Positions 25,800 through 35,111 of a stretch of DNA of 64,000 nt are shown here, piece by piece. Under the pieces are notes generated by a model. That model was not told where the DNA came from and did no database searches. It saw nothing but the letters and a program-made list of their open reading frames with translations. The position numbers and the translations under genes were made by a program. Positions within the stretch are counted from its first letter, which is position 1. Each line of letters opens with the position of its first letter. This DNA comes from Thermococcus radiotolerans (GTDB lineage: Archaea; Methanobacteriota_B; Thermococci; Thermococcales; Thermococcaceae): the NCBI RefSeq assembly GCF_002214565.1, contig NZ_CP015106.1, positions 992,001 through 1,056,000 on the forward strand, in the 5' to 3' direction.

Positions 25800-26966
25800 T
25801 TATTCACCACGACCTTTAAGCTTAACGCTCTGCCAGAGCAGGGCTATCGAAACGGGTGTGAAGGCCAGCAGGGCGAGATTGAGCGTTACAATCCCGTGAA
25901 GCTCCCCCAGAGAGTAGGCAAAGCCGAACAGCATTCCGCCCAGGAAAGTGGAGAGGTTCTGGACGCCGTTGACGCCCCCGATGGCAAGGGAAGAGCGGTG
26001 GTAGCTCGCCAGAACTTTTCTGGAAATTGGCCTGAAGCTCTGGAAGGCGAAGAGGGCAAGGAATATCCCCAGAAAAACCGTCGGGGCGGTCTTCACCGCC
26101 GCAAGGAGCGGCGAAAGTGCTGCCATCAGAGAGGTGAGCAGAACCATCCGCCTCTCGCTCCTCACATCGGCGAGCCAGGAGACGCCATAGCTGAGCATCG
26201 CGGCGAGAAAACCCGCCCAGCCGATGAGCGTTGCGGTCGTTGCCTTCTCCATACCCAGGGCCTCGGAGACGTAGACGTAGGTTATCTCGCCGGACGTGAA
26301 AGCCACTATCACCGCCATCAGCGAGGCGATGATTAGAACCCTCTTGGGTTCGAGGCTCGGCTTTTCACCGTCGGGGGTTTTCTTCCTCTTGGGCGTTATT
26401 CTCTCATAGAGGAGAACGTAGCTGGCCACCATTATCAGGCCGGTCAGGATAAAGAACGCGGAGGAAATCCACATCTGCCCGCCCAGCCCGAGGTCTATCG
26501 TGTAGGCGTAGACGTAGTTTCCGAGGAGGGAAGCGATGCTGCCAAAGAAGAAGTAGACAGCGGTAACCCTCGCCCTTATCTTCTTCGGGGTCGCCACGGC
26601 TATGACGAACTGTGCCATCGGCCAGCTCAGACCGTTGAGAAAACCGTTGAGGAGCTTTATCCCGGCAACCTGGAACCACGTCGAGGTCAGGGGATAGAGC
26701 TGAACCGCCAGGGCGTTTCCCATCATGGCCACTGCACCGATGTAGACCAGTCTCTTCCCGCGCTCGAGCATCAGCCCGCCGAAAACTGAGGAAAACGCCC
26801 TCGCGAGCACGAACGACATCGAGACGATTGAAACCGACAGCATCGAAGCCTTGAGTATGTCGCGCGTGTAGAACGCTATGGCGGGGGTGGCGAGGCGGAA
26901 GGCTATCGTCCCGGTGAACGCCGAGACTATGAGAAGGATTATTCCAGCGAGGCGTCTTCGTTCCAT
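25800..26966 (-). CDS. Major facilitator superfamily transporter
   Basis: A 388-residue integral membrane protein with about twelve hydrophobic segments and a central charged cytoplasmic loop (YERITPKRKKTPDGEKPSLEPK, around residues 188-210), the MFS layout. The loop between segments 2 and 3 carries GGLMLERGKR in place of the usual GxLaDrxGrr. The substrate is unknown; the fold suggests a drug or metabolite exporter. The ATG at 26966 follows GAAGGTGGTCTG. It is divergent from the downstream aminotransferase gene, with separate TATA-like boxes in the 165-bp gap. Confidence 0.85.
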   Translation of the reverse strand: MERRRLAGIILLIVSAFTGTIAFRLATPAIAFYTRDILKASMLSVSIVSMSFVLARAFSSVFGGLMLERGKRLVYIGAVAMMGNALAVQLYPLTSTWFQVAGIKLLNGFLNGLSWPMAQFVIAVATPKKIRARVTAVYFFFGSIASLLGNYVYAYTIDLGLGGQMWISSAFFILTGLIMVASYVLLYERITPKRKKTPDGEKPSLEPKRVLIIASLMAVIVAFTSGEITYVYVSEALGMEKATTATLIGWAGFLAAMLSYGVSWLADVRSERRMVLLTSLMAALSPLLAAVKTAPTVFLGIFLALFAFQSFRPISRKVLASYHRSSLAIGGVNGVQNLSTFLGGMLFGFAYSLGELHGIVTLNLALLAFTPVSIALLWQSVKLKGRGE

Positions 26967-27131
26967 CAGACCACCTTCTAAGCGTTAGGGCGAAGCTTTT
27001 AAAAGTGTTGACTATGCCGAAGATTTTTCAGTTATCGGTGGAATAAATGAGTGGGACTTCAACTAATCGGTACACACTCCCAGCGAACCCTTTTTATATT
27101 TCCCCTCCGAACTCCCGCCGAGGTGATGCTG

Positions 27132-28286
27132 ATGGAACTCAGGTTCGAAATGGAGTATGAAGAAGCCTACAGGGAGGTTTACGAGCTCGTCAAGCCGAAG
27201 TACAAGCTCTTTACCGCCGGTCCAGTTGCATGCTTCCCAGAGGTTCTCGCGATAATGAGCGTCCAGATGTTCAGCCACCGCTCGGCCGAGGCCAAGGAGG
27301 TTCACGTTGACACCCTCAACAGACTCAAGGCTTTTCTTGAAGCTGAGAAAGGCGAGATAATAATGTTCCCCAGCTCCGGAACCGGCTTCATGGAAGCCGC
27401 TGTGAGAAACACCGTGCCGAGGGGAGGAAAGGTTCTCGTCACGACCGTGGGAGCCTTTGGAGACAGATTCGCCGAGGTCGTCAACTCCAACGGCAGGAAA
27501 GCGGTTATACTGAGGAAGGAGCCCGGCTACGCCGTCAAGCCGGAGGAGCTCGACGAAGCCCTCAGAAAGAACCCCGACGTCGTTGCGGTGACCATAACCT
27601 ACAACGAGACCTCGACCGGCGTGCTGAACCCGCTCCCCGAGCTGGCAAAGGTCGTTCACGAGCACGACAAGCTGCTCTTCGTTGACGCCGTTTCCGCCAT
27701 GGGCGGCGCGGACATAAAGTTCGACGAATGGGGCCTCGACATGATATTCGCCAGCTCCCAGAAAGCCTTCGGCGTCCCGCCCGGCTTGGCCATCGCCGCG
27801 GTCAGCGATCGCGTTTTCGAGATAGCCGAGAAGATGCCCGAGCGCGGCTGGTACTTCGACCTACCGCTCTACAGGAAGTTCAACGAAAAGAAGAAGGGAA
27901 CCCCATCAACTCCACCGCTTCCGCAGATATTCGGCCTCAACGTCGTGCTCAGGATAGTTGAGAAGATGGGCGGCAAGGATGCCTGGCTTGGAATGTACAA
28001 GAAGAGAAGCGAGACCATCCGCGAGGGCGTCAAGGAGATGGGTCTCGGAATTCTCGCCGAGCCCGGCTACGAGAGCCCGACGATAACCGCTGTCGTCGTC
28101 CCCGAGGGGATGAAGGGCGTCGACGTCTACAACGCTATGCGCGAGCGCGGCTTCGAGCTGGCCAAGGGATACGGAAGTGTTGCCGAGAAGACCTTCAGGA
28201 TTGGAAACATGGGGTACATGACCTTCGAGGACATCGAGGAGATGCTCGCCAACCTCCGCGAGGTCATAGAAAAGCTTAAGGGCTGA
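27132..28286 (+). CDS. Alanine-glyoxylate aminotransferase family protein (class V)
   Basis: A 384-residue PLP enzyme close to the Pyrococcus alanine:glyoxylate aminotransferase, expected to make glycine from glyoxylate with alanine or serine as donor. PLP contacts are SSGTGFMEA (phosphate), Asp185 in LLFVDAVSAMGG and the Schiff-base lysine Lys211 in FASSQKAFGVPPG. The frame is open further upstream, but the ATG at 27132 follows GAGGTGAT and a TATA box (27091-27100). A second possible start, MEYEEAYREVY, lies six codons later. Confidence 0.9.
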   Translation: MELRFEMEYEEAYREVYELVKPKYKLFTAGPVACFPEVLAIMSVQMFSHRSAEAKEVHVDTLNRLKAFLEAEKGEIIMFPSSGTGFMEAAVRNTVPRGGKVLVTTVGAFGDRFAEVVNSNGRKAVILRKEPGYAVKPEELDEALRKNPDVVAVTITYNETSTGVLNPLPELAKVVHEHDKLLFVDAVSAMGGADIKFDEWGLDMIFASSQKAFGVPPGLAIAAVSDRVFEIAEKMPERGWYFDLPLYRKFNEKKKGTPSTPPLPQIFGLNVVLRIVEKMGGKDAWLGMYKKRSETIREGVKEMGLGILAEPGYESPTITAVVVPEGMKGVDVYNAMRERGFELAKGYGSVAEKTFRIGNMGYMTFEDIEEMLANLREVIEKLKG

Positions 28287-28315
28287 GCCCTTTCCTTTTT
28301 ATTCTAGTGAAGGTC

Positions 28316-29101
28316 ATGGTCTCGAAGAAGTGGATAGCTGCATGGCTCGTCCTGAACTTCCTCATCTTCTGGTTCGTTGGACTGGCCTCAAGCGGTTATT
28401 CCATGGAAGGATACATGCCGGGCCAGAGTGAGAAGATAGACCTCTACACACCGATCGTTTATACCGCTCCCGAGGATAGACCGGTGGGAATCCTCTACAT
28501 GGTGGACTACGACGGCGTTCTCTACTACTACATCGTCTGGGAGGACGAGTACTTCAGCAACTCGCTGATAGACAAGCTCTACCGCTTCTTCCGGGGCCTC
28601 GTATACGGCGGGGCGACGCAGGACATAGAGGTCGTGAAAGTAAGCCCGGACAACGGCACCTTCTACTTCCAGACCTACGAGCACACCAACGTCCACGGAA
28701 AGCTCCTGGAGAACGGGAGCTGCCTGTGGGTGGATGAGAAGGAGGTCATTCCGAACTGTACCGTTAACGGAACCCACATCAACGTCTACGTTGTAACCTG
28801 GAACCACATGCTGTCCCTAATCCCCGCCGAAGATACCGAGAGGGCGGTTCTACCCATGAAGCACATGACCCCCAACGACTACGTTGCCCTCGGAATGTTC
28901 AGGAGGACGCAGAAAACGATAGCCGGCGTTGCCGTCAACTCCCTGCTTCTGGCGGTTGTGACCACGCTCGCGTTCAACGGCTTCATGTACGTCGCGTGGA
29001 GAAAGGGCTACCTCACGAGGGAAGGGCAGAGAAAGGTCAGAAACGAGATAAGAGAGGGTTGGAGAAAGTTAAAGGAGTGGCTGAAAAAGCGCTCTAAATA
29101 A
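28316..29101 (+). CDS. Unrecognised bitopic membrane protein with external domain
   Basis: About 261 residues. A single N-terminal hydrophobic segment (WIAAWLVLNFLIFWFVGLA) is followed by roughly 160 residues with several N-glycosylation-like NGT/NGS sites, then a second membrane segment (VNSLLLAVVTTLAFNGFMYV) and a short basic cytoplasmic tail (RKVRNEIREGWRKLKEWLKK). This predicts a pseudoperiplasmic domain anchored at both ends. No family is recognised. The ATG at 28316 is preferred; GTG at 28307 is an alternative. Its 3' end overlaps the next gene (opposite strand) by eight bases. Confidence 0.7.
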   Translation: MVSKKWIAAWLVLNFLIFWFVGLASSGYSMEGYMPGQSEKIDLYTPIVYTAPEDRPVGILYMVDYDGVLYYYIVWEDEYFSNSLIDKLYRFFRGLVYGGATQDIEVVKVSPDNGTFYFQTYEHTNVHGKLLENGSCLWVDEKEVIPNCTVNGTHINVYVVTWNHMLSLIPAEDTERAVLPMKHMTPNDYVALGMFRRTQKTIAGVAVNSLLLAVVTTLAFNGFMYVAWRKGYLTREGQRKVRNEIREGWRKLKEWLKKRSK

Positions 29102-29675
29102 GGGGCCTGAGCTCCCCGTTCTTTACCTCGTATATGCGGTTTATGCTCTTCCTGCCCGTTCTGAAGTCCCTCTTGAGCTCTACGACTATGTCGAACTTGT
29201 CGAAGGTTTCGCCGCTTATCCTGAGCCAGTGTCTGACCTCATCCTTTATATCGTCGGTGAGGGCGAGGGAGGTCACTATAAAGGCGTAATCATCTATAAG
29301 CTCGCGGAATATCCTCGCGGCGTCAACGGTGTGAATGGTGTCGATGACGACGTAGTCGGGATTCAAAGCTTTGATTTTTGAGATAACGTCCGATGTGCGC
29401 CTCTCAAGTGGCTGGCTGTCGAACTGAGTATCTATGACGACGATGTTCGGCTTGAAGGGCTTGAACTCGCCGTAGGCGGTTATAACGGCCACCTTCCAGT
29501 CGTCGGGTATGAAGTGCATCAGCGCCTCAACGAGCTTGGTCTTTCCGGAGCGGCTGGAACCAACCACTAGGATGTCCTTCTTGGAGAGAATCGCGTTCTT
29601 CAGAACTCCCAACTGCTCCTCGGTTGCGGCGCCGTAGCGTATCAGGTCCTCAGGCGTGAATATGTACACTCCCAT
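29094..29675 (-). CDS. Short VirB11/PilT-like P-loop ATPase domain protein
   Basis: A 193-residue protein with a Walker A motif GSSRSGKT at residues 39-46 and a Walker B-like PDYVVIDTIHTVD at about 107-119, followed by a segment like the type II/IV secretion ATPase core (ARIFRELIDDYAFIVTSLAL). It lacks the N-terminal domain and the usual 300-500-residue length of archaellar or pilus motors, so it is a minimal stand-alone version. No pilin or platform gene is adjacent. The ATG at 29675 follows GGTGGTAAAGC. Confidence 0.7.
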   Translation of the reverse strand: MGVYIFTPEDLIRYGAATEEQLGVLKNAILSKKDILVVGSSRSGKTKLVEALMHFIPDDWKVAVITAYGEFKPFKPNIVVIDTQFDSQPLERRTSDVISKIKALNPDYVVIDTIHTVDAARIFRELIDDYAFIVTSLALTDDIKDEVRHWLRISGETFDKFDIVVELKRDFRTGRKSINRIYEVKNGELRPLI

Positions 29676-29874
29676 GCTTTACCACCATACAAGGTTCTCG
29701 ACTGGCGTTATAACGCTATCGCCGGAGGGCTTTGATAAACGTCAAATAAAGCACAATATATCGTCGTATGTCCAAAAATTATCGCATTTAAATGTCATAT
29801 CTTGCCCAAAATCCAAAAGTTTTTGCACAAAGGCCATAAAGGGGAAAGTCAGTGACAAAAACTAGGTGATAGAT

Positions 29875-30777
29875 ATGAACGCTCTCCAAATTGTGACCAG
29901 AAAAATTGAACCGGTTATGGAAGTACAGACGAGAGTGATTGACTATATGACAAGATACATGGTGGGCGAGGGCTTCAAGTGGATGCTCCCAGTGATGCTC
30001 AGCTCCATAACGGACCCCCTCTGGCCCGACCCAGCGGCGGAAGAGGCGCTCAGACCGCCAGAGGTCGAGGTCTACGGCTCGAGGCTGAGACTGACCCACA
30101 GCATGATACTCCACAAGCAGATGGCGGTAGCGATGGGGATAGATAAGCTCTTCATCCTCTCGCCGAACGTGAGACTTGAGGGACGCTCAGCTGACGACGG
30201 AAGGCACGCCTACGAGTTCACCCAGCTCGACTTCGAGATAGCTCATGCCAGCATGGACGACGTGATGAGCCTCATCGAGGGACTCATCAGTGGGCTCTTC
30301 AAGGAGGCGAGAAGCTGGGGGCTCGAGAGGGAGGTGCCCAGAGTCAAGCCGCCCTTCAAGCGCTTCACTCTGGAGGAGATAAAGGAGGAGTTCGGAGACG
30401 AGGACGAGGCCAGCAAAGTCATGAAGGAACCCTTCTGGGTGACCGACATCAAGAGGGAGTTCTACGACAGGGAGGACCCCGAAAGGCCGGGGCACTTCAG
30501 GAACTACGACCTCTACCTGCCGGAGGGCTACGGCGAGGTCTCGAGCGGCGGCGAGAGGGAGTGGGAGTACGAGGTCATCGTCCGGAAGATGAGGAGCGCA
30601 GGAATAAGCCTCGAGGCATTCAGACCGTACCTTGAAGTGGCCAAGGCAGGTCTCCTGAAGCCCAGCGCCGGGGCCGGAATTGGCGTCGAGAGACTGATCC
30701 GCTACATGGTGGGGGCAAAGCACATAGCCGAGGTACAGCCGTTCCCGAGGATTCCAGGTGTCCCCGCGGTCATCTGA
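29875..30777 (+). CDS. asnA: Archaeal asparagine synthetase A-type enzyme (AspRS/AsnRS paralogue)
   Basis: A 300-residue protein consisting of a class II aminoacyl-tRNA synthetase catalytic core without an anticodon-binding domain. Motif 2 is in FILSPNVRLEGR then YEFTQLDFEIAHA, and motif 3 is GAGIGVERLIRYMVG. In Pyrococcus abyssi the equivalent protein is known to make asparagine from aspartate with ATP and ammonia. The ATG at 29875 follows AGGTGAT; the GTG at 29866 overlaps that motif. It is monocistronic, with about 200 bp of AT-rich promoter DNA upstream. Confidence 0.88.
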   Translation: MNALQIVTRKIEPVMEVQTRVIDYMTRYMVGEGFKWMLPVMLSSITDPLWPDPAAEEALRPPEVEVYGSRLRLTHSMILHKQMAVAMGIDKLFILSPNVRLEGRSADDGRHAYEFTQLDFEIAHASMDDVMSLIEGLISGLFKEARSWGLEREVPRVKPPFKRFTLEEIKEEFGDEDEASKVMKEPFWVTDIKREFYDREDPERPGHFRNYDLYLPEGYGEVSSGGEREWEYEVIVRKMRSAGISLEAFRPYLEVAKAGLLKPSAGAGIGVERLIRYMVGAKHIAEVQPFPRIPGVPAVI

Positions 30778-30846
30778 GGCCTTTTTACATCTTCCCCTCT
30801 CAAAACCCATTTAAACGATTCCTTCCCTATTTCTTCGGGGATTTCT

Positions 30847-32031
30847 ATGAGGAGGACTCTGTTTCCGGCACTGGAGAAGTTTGGGGCATACCTCAACACC
30901 GCGAGCCTCGGTCTGATGCCTTCAACCGTGGTTCTCGAGGCAACAAAGCTTCTCAACGACGTTATCGAGTTCAAAGGGGAGGTCAACTCGGTTGACTACA
31001 TGGACGAGGTCGTTCTGAAGCCGCTGTTGAACGAGGCGGCGAAACTTATGAGGGTTAGTCCTGAAAACGTCGGCCTCTCAATACAGACCACAGAGGGCCT
31101 CAGGAGGATTCTGCTGGCACTCGAACCCGAGAGGGGGCAGAACATCGTCTCGCTGGACACGGAGTTTCCAACCGTGCCCGCGCTTCTCAAGAGCTACGCA
31201 AGGCGTTTTAACCTCGAGCTGCGCGTTGTGAAGAACAGGAACGGGGTTCACAGCCTTGAGGAGGTCGAGAAGGCCATAGACGACGACACCTTTGCGGTGG
31301 TTCTCAGCTCGGTGAACTGGGTCACTGGACAAAGGCTCAACCTGAGAGAGCTCTCGAGGATGGCCCACGAACACGACGCCTGGCTGATAGTTGACGCCGT
31401 CCAGCACCTTGGAGCCCTGAGGCTGTTCCCTGAGAAGGAGGGCGTTGATGCGCTCTCGGCTGGCGGTGAGAAGTGGCTCCTAAGCCCGGACACGGGGGCC
31501 GGCCTGATATACGTCTCGGACGAGCTCCTGGAGGAGGCCAAGCCGATAAGGGGACTCCTCAACAACGAACCGCCGACAGGTGAATGGGGCAGCTGGTGGG
31601 GCCTACCGGAGAAGGACCCCTGGGGGGAGCTGAAGCCTGCCAGGGGCGTCAAAAAGCTCGACTTCGGCGGCGGGCCGCCCTACCTCGTTGCGGCTGCCTT
31701 CACCGCCTCGCTGAAGCTCATAAATGAGATAGGCATCGAGGAGATAGAGCGCCACAACCTCAGGCTGGCGGGCAGGATAAGGGACGAGGTTCTAAGTGCG
31801 GGCCTTGAGGTTTTCGCGGAGGGCTCACCGATAGTCACTATAAAGACGGGATTGAGCTACGAGGAAGAGGAGAGATTGCATGGGAAGCTCGCCGCGAAGG
31901 GAATCTCGGTCAGCCACCGCGGCGTTCTCGGCCACTACGGGATACGGGCCTCACCGCACCTGTACAACACGCCCGAGGACATCGAGACCTTCCTCGAATC
32001 GCTGTTCGGGGCTATGGGGGCTGGGGTATAA
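30847..32031 (+). CDS. Class V aminotransferase, cysteine desulfurase-like
   Basis: A 394-residue PLP enzyme of the SufS/IscS-like branch. PLP-binding residues are Asp183 in WLIVDAVQHLGA and Lys209 in ALSAGGEKWLLSPDTGAG. The desulfurase active-site cysteine loop is not evident: there is no cysteine in the C-terminal third and none near the usual position. Sulfur transfer is therefore doubtful, and another lyase or aminotransferase reaction is as likely. The ATG at 30847 follows GGGGATTTCT. It converges with a small ORF. Confidence 0.8.
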   Translation: MRRTLFPALEKFGAYLNTASLGLMPSTVVLEATKLLNDVIEFKGEVNSVDYMDEVVLKPLLNEAAKLMRVSPENVGLSIQTTEGLRRILLALEPERGQNIVSLDTEFPTVPALLKSYARRFNLELRVVKNRNGVHSLEEVEKAIDDDTFAVVLSSVNWVTGQRLNLRELSRMAHEHDAWLIVDAVQHLGALRLFPEKEGVDALSAGGEKWLLSPDTGAGLIYVSDELLEEAKPIRGLLNNEPPTGEWGSWWGLPEKDPWGELKPARGVKKLDFGGGPPYLVAAAFTASLKLINEIGIEEIERHNLRLAGRIRDEVLSAGLEVFAEGSPIVTIKTGLSYEEEERLHGKLAAKGISVSHRGVLGHYGIRASPHLYNTPEDIETFLESLFGAMGAGV

Positions 32032-32179
32032 CTGTAAATTCCTCAGCCTTCTCGATCTTTCCCTTCTTGGCGAGCTTCAGGACGGTGATATAGAGGCCTA
32101 TGAGTTCGAGGTTTTCTCCGGGGTTCTCGATCAGCCTGTCAATGAGTCCTTCTCTTTCCCCAAGTTTTCGAATCCCCAT
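32012..32179 (-). CDS. Small charged protein of unknown function
   Basis: A 55-residue frame beginning MGIRKLGEREGLIDRLIENP and continuing ENLELIGLYITVLKLAKKGK, ending EEFTVIPQPP. The regular charged/hydrophobic spacing looks like a real helical protein. The start at 32179 is preceded by a weak GGCGAT. The 3' end overlaps the preceding convergent gene by 20 bases. An upstream extension to 32239 is unlikely because its composition is not protein-like. Confidence 0.45.
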   Translation of the reverse strand: MGIRKLGEREGLIDRLIENPGENLELIGLYITVLKLAKKGKIEKAEEFTVIPQPP

Positions 32180-32251
32180 AATATAATCGCCGGTAGAAAA
32201 ACAGAATAGGAGGCTGTTTGATTCCCCACTGGCCAACATCTAAAAAGAAAA

Positions 32252-35110
32252 TCACGAGAAAAGCTCCAGCGGCGAGTAGCCTTCCCTCGCCCTCTCCATT
32301 TTCAGCTCCATTCCGAAGGCGTTGGTGACGGTTCCGCTCTTTTCGGCCCACACCCCCGCTGGAACCACGAGGACGTCGCCCCTCAGGTTGTCCACCGGCC
32401 TTCCGATCACGACGTAGGCCTCGCTCTCCGGGATTTCCCTTATTCCGGCCTTCAGCAGTCCAGCGGCGTTGACCCCCTCATGGAGGATCAGCGTTGGGAC
32501 GTCGAGCGGTTCAGCTGGTCCCTCAAGTATCGCAACGTCGTAGCCCTCCTCGACGATTTCCTTGCCCTTCAGGAGTATCTTGAGCAACGGGAACTTCTCC
32601 GGGTCCGCCTTTAGGAGAACCCTCTTGGCGTTCCTTACCTCGTCCAGCGTGGCCGTGGAGATACCTCCGCTCACGGTGGAGCCCACTTGAATACCCCTCT
32701 CCTCAGCGAAGGCCTTGAGCCGGGCGATTTCTTCATTCGTCAGCTCCGGCGTTAAAATCAGGGCGTAGCTCCTCTCAGCTATAAAGTGCTTGGCCTCCTC
32801 CCAGCTCACGGGCTTTCCGTTGAGGAGCGGCCCGGTAAGGTCTTCGGCCCATGGTCTGGAAAACCTGCAGTAGTCGCAGAGGTGGCTGTTCCAAGAACCT
32901 TCCACCCTCGAAGCCCTCACGAGCATGTCGTCGTAGACCTCCACGTTCATCTCGCAGGCGAAGGAACAGCCGTTGCAAACGGTTTTGACGGGCTTCGTCT
33001 TCCAGGGCCCGGGCTTGACGAAGGGAAGCTTCTCGGTTATTGCCCCAACCGGACAGAGGTCTATCATCTCCCCGATGAACCTGCCCTCCACCTCTCCGAG
33101 GCTCTCCCCGAGCGGCGGCGAGATTCTCGTCTTAAATCCGCGGAAGAGGTAGTCCAGCACTCCCTCTCCGGCTATCTCGTGGGTGAAGTTGACGCACTGG
33201 CCGCAGAGGACGCACTTGTTGTTGTCGAGGGTAACGAACGGGTGGCTCTCGTCTATCTCGAACTTGTTCCCCTCACCCTCGAAGGCGTCCTGCCTGGAGT
33301 TGTAGAGCGTGGCGTACTCCCTCAGCTTGCAGCGGAAGACCTCCATACAGCCGCAGCTCATACAGCGCTGGGCCTCTTCAAGAACCTGCTCCTCGGTTAG
33401 GACCGGTTCGACCTCATCAAAGGTTCTCTTCCTCTTTTCCGGATCGAGGAGCTTCACCTTCGCCCTCGGCTTTCTTTCAACATGCTCATAGTCCTTCTCG
33501 GTTACTTTCTTCCAGTGGTTGTAGGGCCTGAGGTCGAAGAGAACTCTATACAGGTCGTCGTCGCTTAATACTTCCTCGATGTGCTTCTCAGGCTCGGTGA
33601 GAACGGCTTTGGCCTTCTCCAGCTTGCCCTTGAGGTAGAGGTCTATCATTATCGCGGCCCTTCTTCCGGTGGCTATGCTCTCGATAACCGTTGACGGCCC
33701 GAGGACGAGGTCGCCGCCGGCGAAGACACCGGGAACGCTCGTCTGGAGCGTCACCTCATCAACGAGGGCCTTTCCGCGCCTCGCCTCGATGCCGAGGCTC
33801 TTCAGGAACTCCTCGTCGCAGTACTGGCCTATGGCGAGGATAACGTTGTCCGCTTTGACTGTAAACTCCGAGCCCTCAATCGGTATCGGCCTCCTCCTTC
33901 CGCTGGCGTCCGGCTCGCCGAGGCGCATCTTGATGAGCTCTACCTCCTCGACCTTCCCGTCTCCGATAATCATCACCGGGTTCGTGAGGAACATGAACTC
34001 GACGCCTTCCTCCATGGCCTCTTCGACTTCGCGTTCGTTGGCGGGCATCTCTGCCTTTGAACGGCGGTAAACGACGGTAACCTTTGCACCGAGCCTCAGA
34101 GCCGTCCTTGCAACGTCCATGGCGGTGTTTCCGCCGCCGACGACTATGACGCGCTCCCCAAGCTCGACCTTTTCGCCCATGTTAACCTTCCTGAGGAACT
34201 CTATGCCGTGCATAACGCCTTCAAGCTCCTCGCCCGGAATCCCCATTTTCCTGCTTCTCCAGGCCCCGACGCCGAGGAAGACGGCATCGTACTTCTCGCG
34301 GAGCTCCTCAAGGGTCACGTTCCTTCCGAGGGCGGTATTTGTTTTCACTTCGATGCCCGTGTTTATCACTGTCGCGATGTCCTTGTCGAGCACATCCCTC
34401 GGGAGCCTGTAGGGCGGAATGCCGTAGCGCATCATCCCGCCGAGCTCCGGCATCGCCTCGATTATGGTAACCTCGTGTCCCATCGTCCTGAGGTAGTAGG
34501 CGCAGGCAAGGCCGGCCGGCCCGCCGCCGACGACGGCAATCCTCTTTCCGGTTGAGGGCGGAATCTCTGGCATCCACGGGCCGTGCTCAAGGTCGTAGTC
34601 CGCGGCAAAGCGCTTGAGCTGCCTTATCGCAAGGGGTTCATCAACGAGGTTTCTCCGGCAGGCCTCTTCGCAGAAGGCCGGGCAGACCCTTCCGAGGACA
34701 GCCGGCAGGATGTACTTCTCCTTCATCAGCTTGACCGCTTCGTGGTACTTGCCCATCGCTATGAGTGCGAGGTATCCCTGAACGTCGCTGTGGGCCGGAC
34801 AGGCATTCTGACAGGGACCTATGCAATCGCCGTAGTGGTCCGAGAGTATGAGCTCAAGTGCCGTCTTCCTCATCGAAACGACTTCGTCGCTGAGGGTCTC
34901 TAACTCAAGCCCCTCCACCGACTTGAGGGTGCACGAGGTGGTGACTCCCCTCTTTGTGGAGACGAGACAGAGCCTGCAGGAGCCGTAGGGATCGAGCTCG
35001 TTCGTGTAGCAAAAGCCGGGAACGTGCTCACCAATTTCACGGAGGAAGTCTATGAGCGGCTTTCCTTCAGGAGCGTCGAGTTCCTTTCCGTTGACTATGA
35101 TTTTGACCAT
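32252..35110 (-). CDS. NuoG-like/GltD-like iron-sulfur flavoprotein fusion
   Basis: A 952-residue electron-transfer protein. In order: a [2Fe-2S] ferredoxin-like domain (residues 1-75, FCY...SCRLC); a GltD-type Fe-S linker (GDCIGPCQNACPAHSD and VCPAFCEEACRR, about 100-170); FAD and NAD(P)H Rossmann units (RIAVVGGGPAGLACAYYL and RVIVVGGGNTAMDVA); CMSCGCMEVFRC; a [4Fe-4S] pair (CVLCGQC, DLCPVGA); and the N-terminal cluster domain of molybdopterin oxidoreductases (VCNGCSFACEMN...CDYC) followed by a shortened remainder with no Mo-binding core. It follows nuoF/E-like genes and probably forms an NAD(P)H-handling complex with them and the divergent hydrogenase. The ATG at 35110 follows GGGGTGAGTGAG. 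Confidence 0.9.
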   Translation of the reverse strand: MVKIIVNGKELDAPEGKPLIDFLREIGEHVPGFCYTNELDPYGSCRLCLVSTKRGVTTSCTLKSVEGLELETLSDEVVSMRKTALELILSDHYGDCIGPCQNACPAHSDVQGYLALIAMGKYHEAVKLMKEKYILPAVLGRVCPAFCEEACRRNLVDEPLAIRQLKRFAADYDLEHGPWMPEIPPSTGKRIAVVGGGPAGLACAYYLRTMGHEVTIIEAMPELGGMMRYGIPPYRLPRDVLDKDIATVINTGIEVKTNTALGRNVTLEELREKYDAVFLGVGAWRSRKMGIPGEELEGVMHGIEFLRKVNMGEKVELGERVIVVGGGNTAMDVARTALRLGAKVTVVYRRSKAEMPANEREVEEAMEEGVEFMFLTNPVMIIGDGKVEEVELIKMRLGEPDASGRRRPIPIEGSEFTVKADNVILAIGQYCDEEFLKSLGIEARRGKALVDEVTLQTSVPGVFAGGDLVLGPSTVIESIATGRRAAIMIDLYLKGKLEKAKAVLTEPEKHIEEVLSDDDLYRVLFDLRPYNHWKKVTEKDYEHVERKPRAKVKLLDPEKRKRTFDEVEPVLTEEQVLEEAQRCMSCGCMEVFRCKLREYATLYNSRQDAFEGEGNKFEIDESHPFVTLDNNKCVLCGQCVNFTHEIAGEGVLDYLFRGFKTRISPPLGESLGEVEGRFIGEMIDLCPVGAITEKLPFVKPGPWKTKPVKTVCNGCSFACEMNVEVYDDMLVRASRVEGSWNSHLCDYCRFSRPWAEDLTGPLLNGKPVSWEEAKHFIAERSYALILTPELTNEEIARLKAFAEERGIQVGSTVSGGISTATLDEVRNAKRVLLKADPEKFPLLKILLKGKEIVEEGYDVAILEGPAEPLDVPTLILHEGVNAAGLLKAGIREIPESEAYVVIGRPVDNLRGDVLVVPAGVWAEKSGTVTNAFGMELKMERAREGYSPLELFS

Positions 35111-35111
35111 C

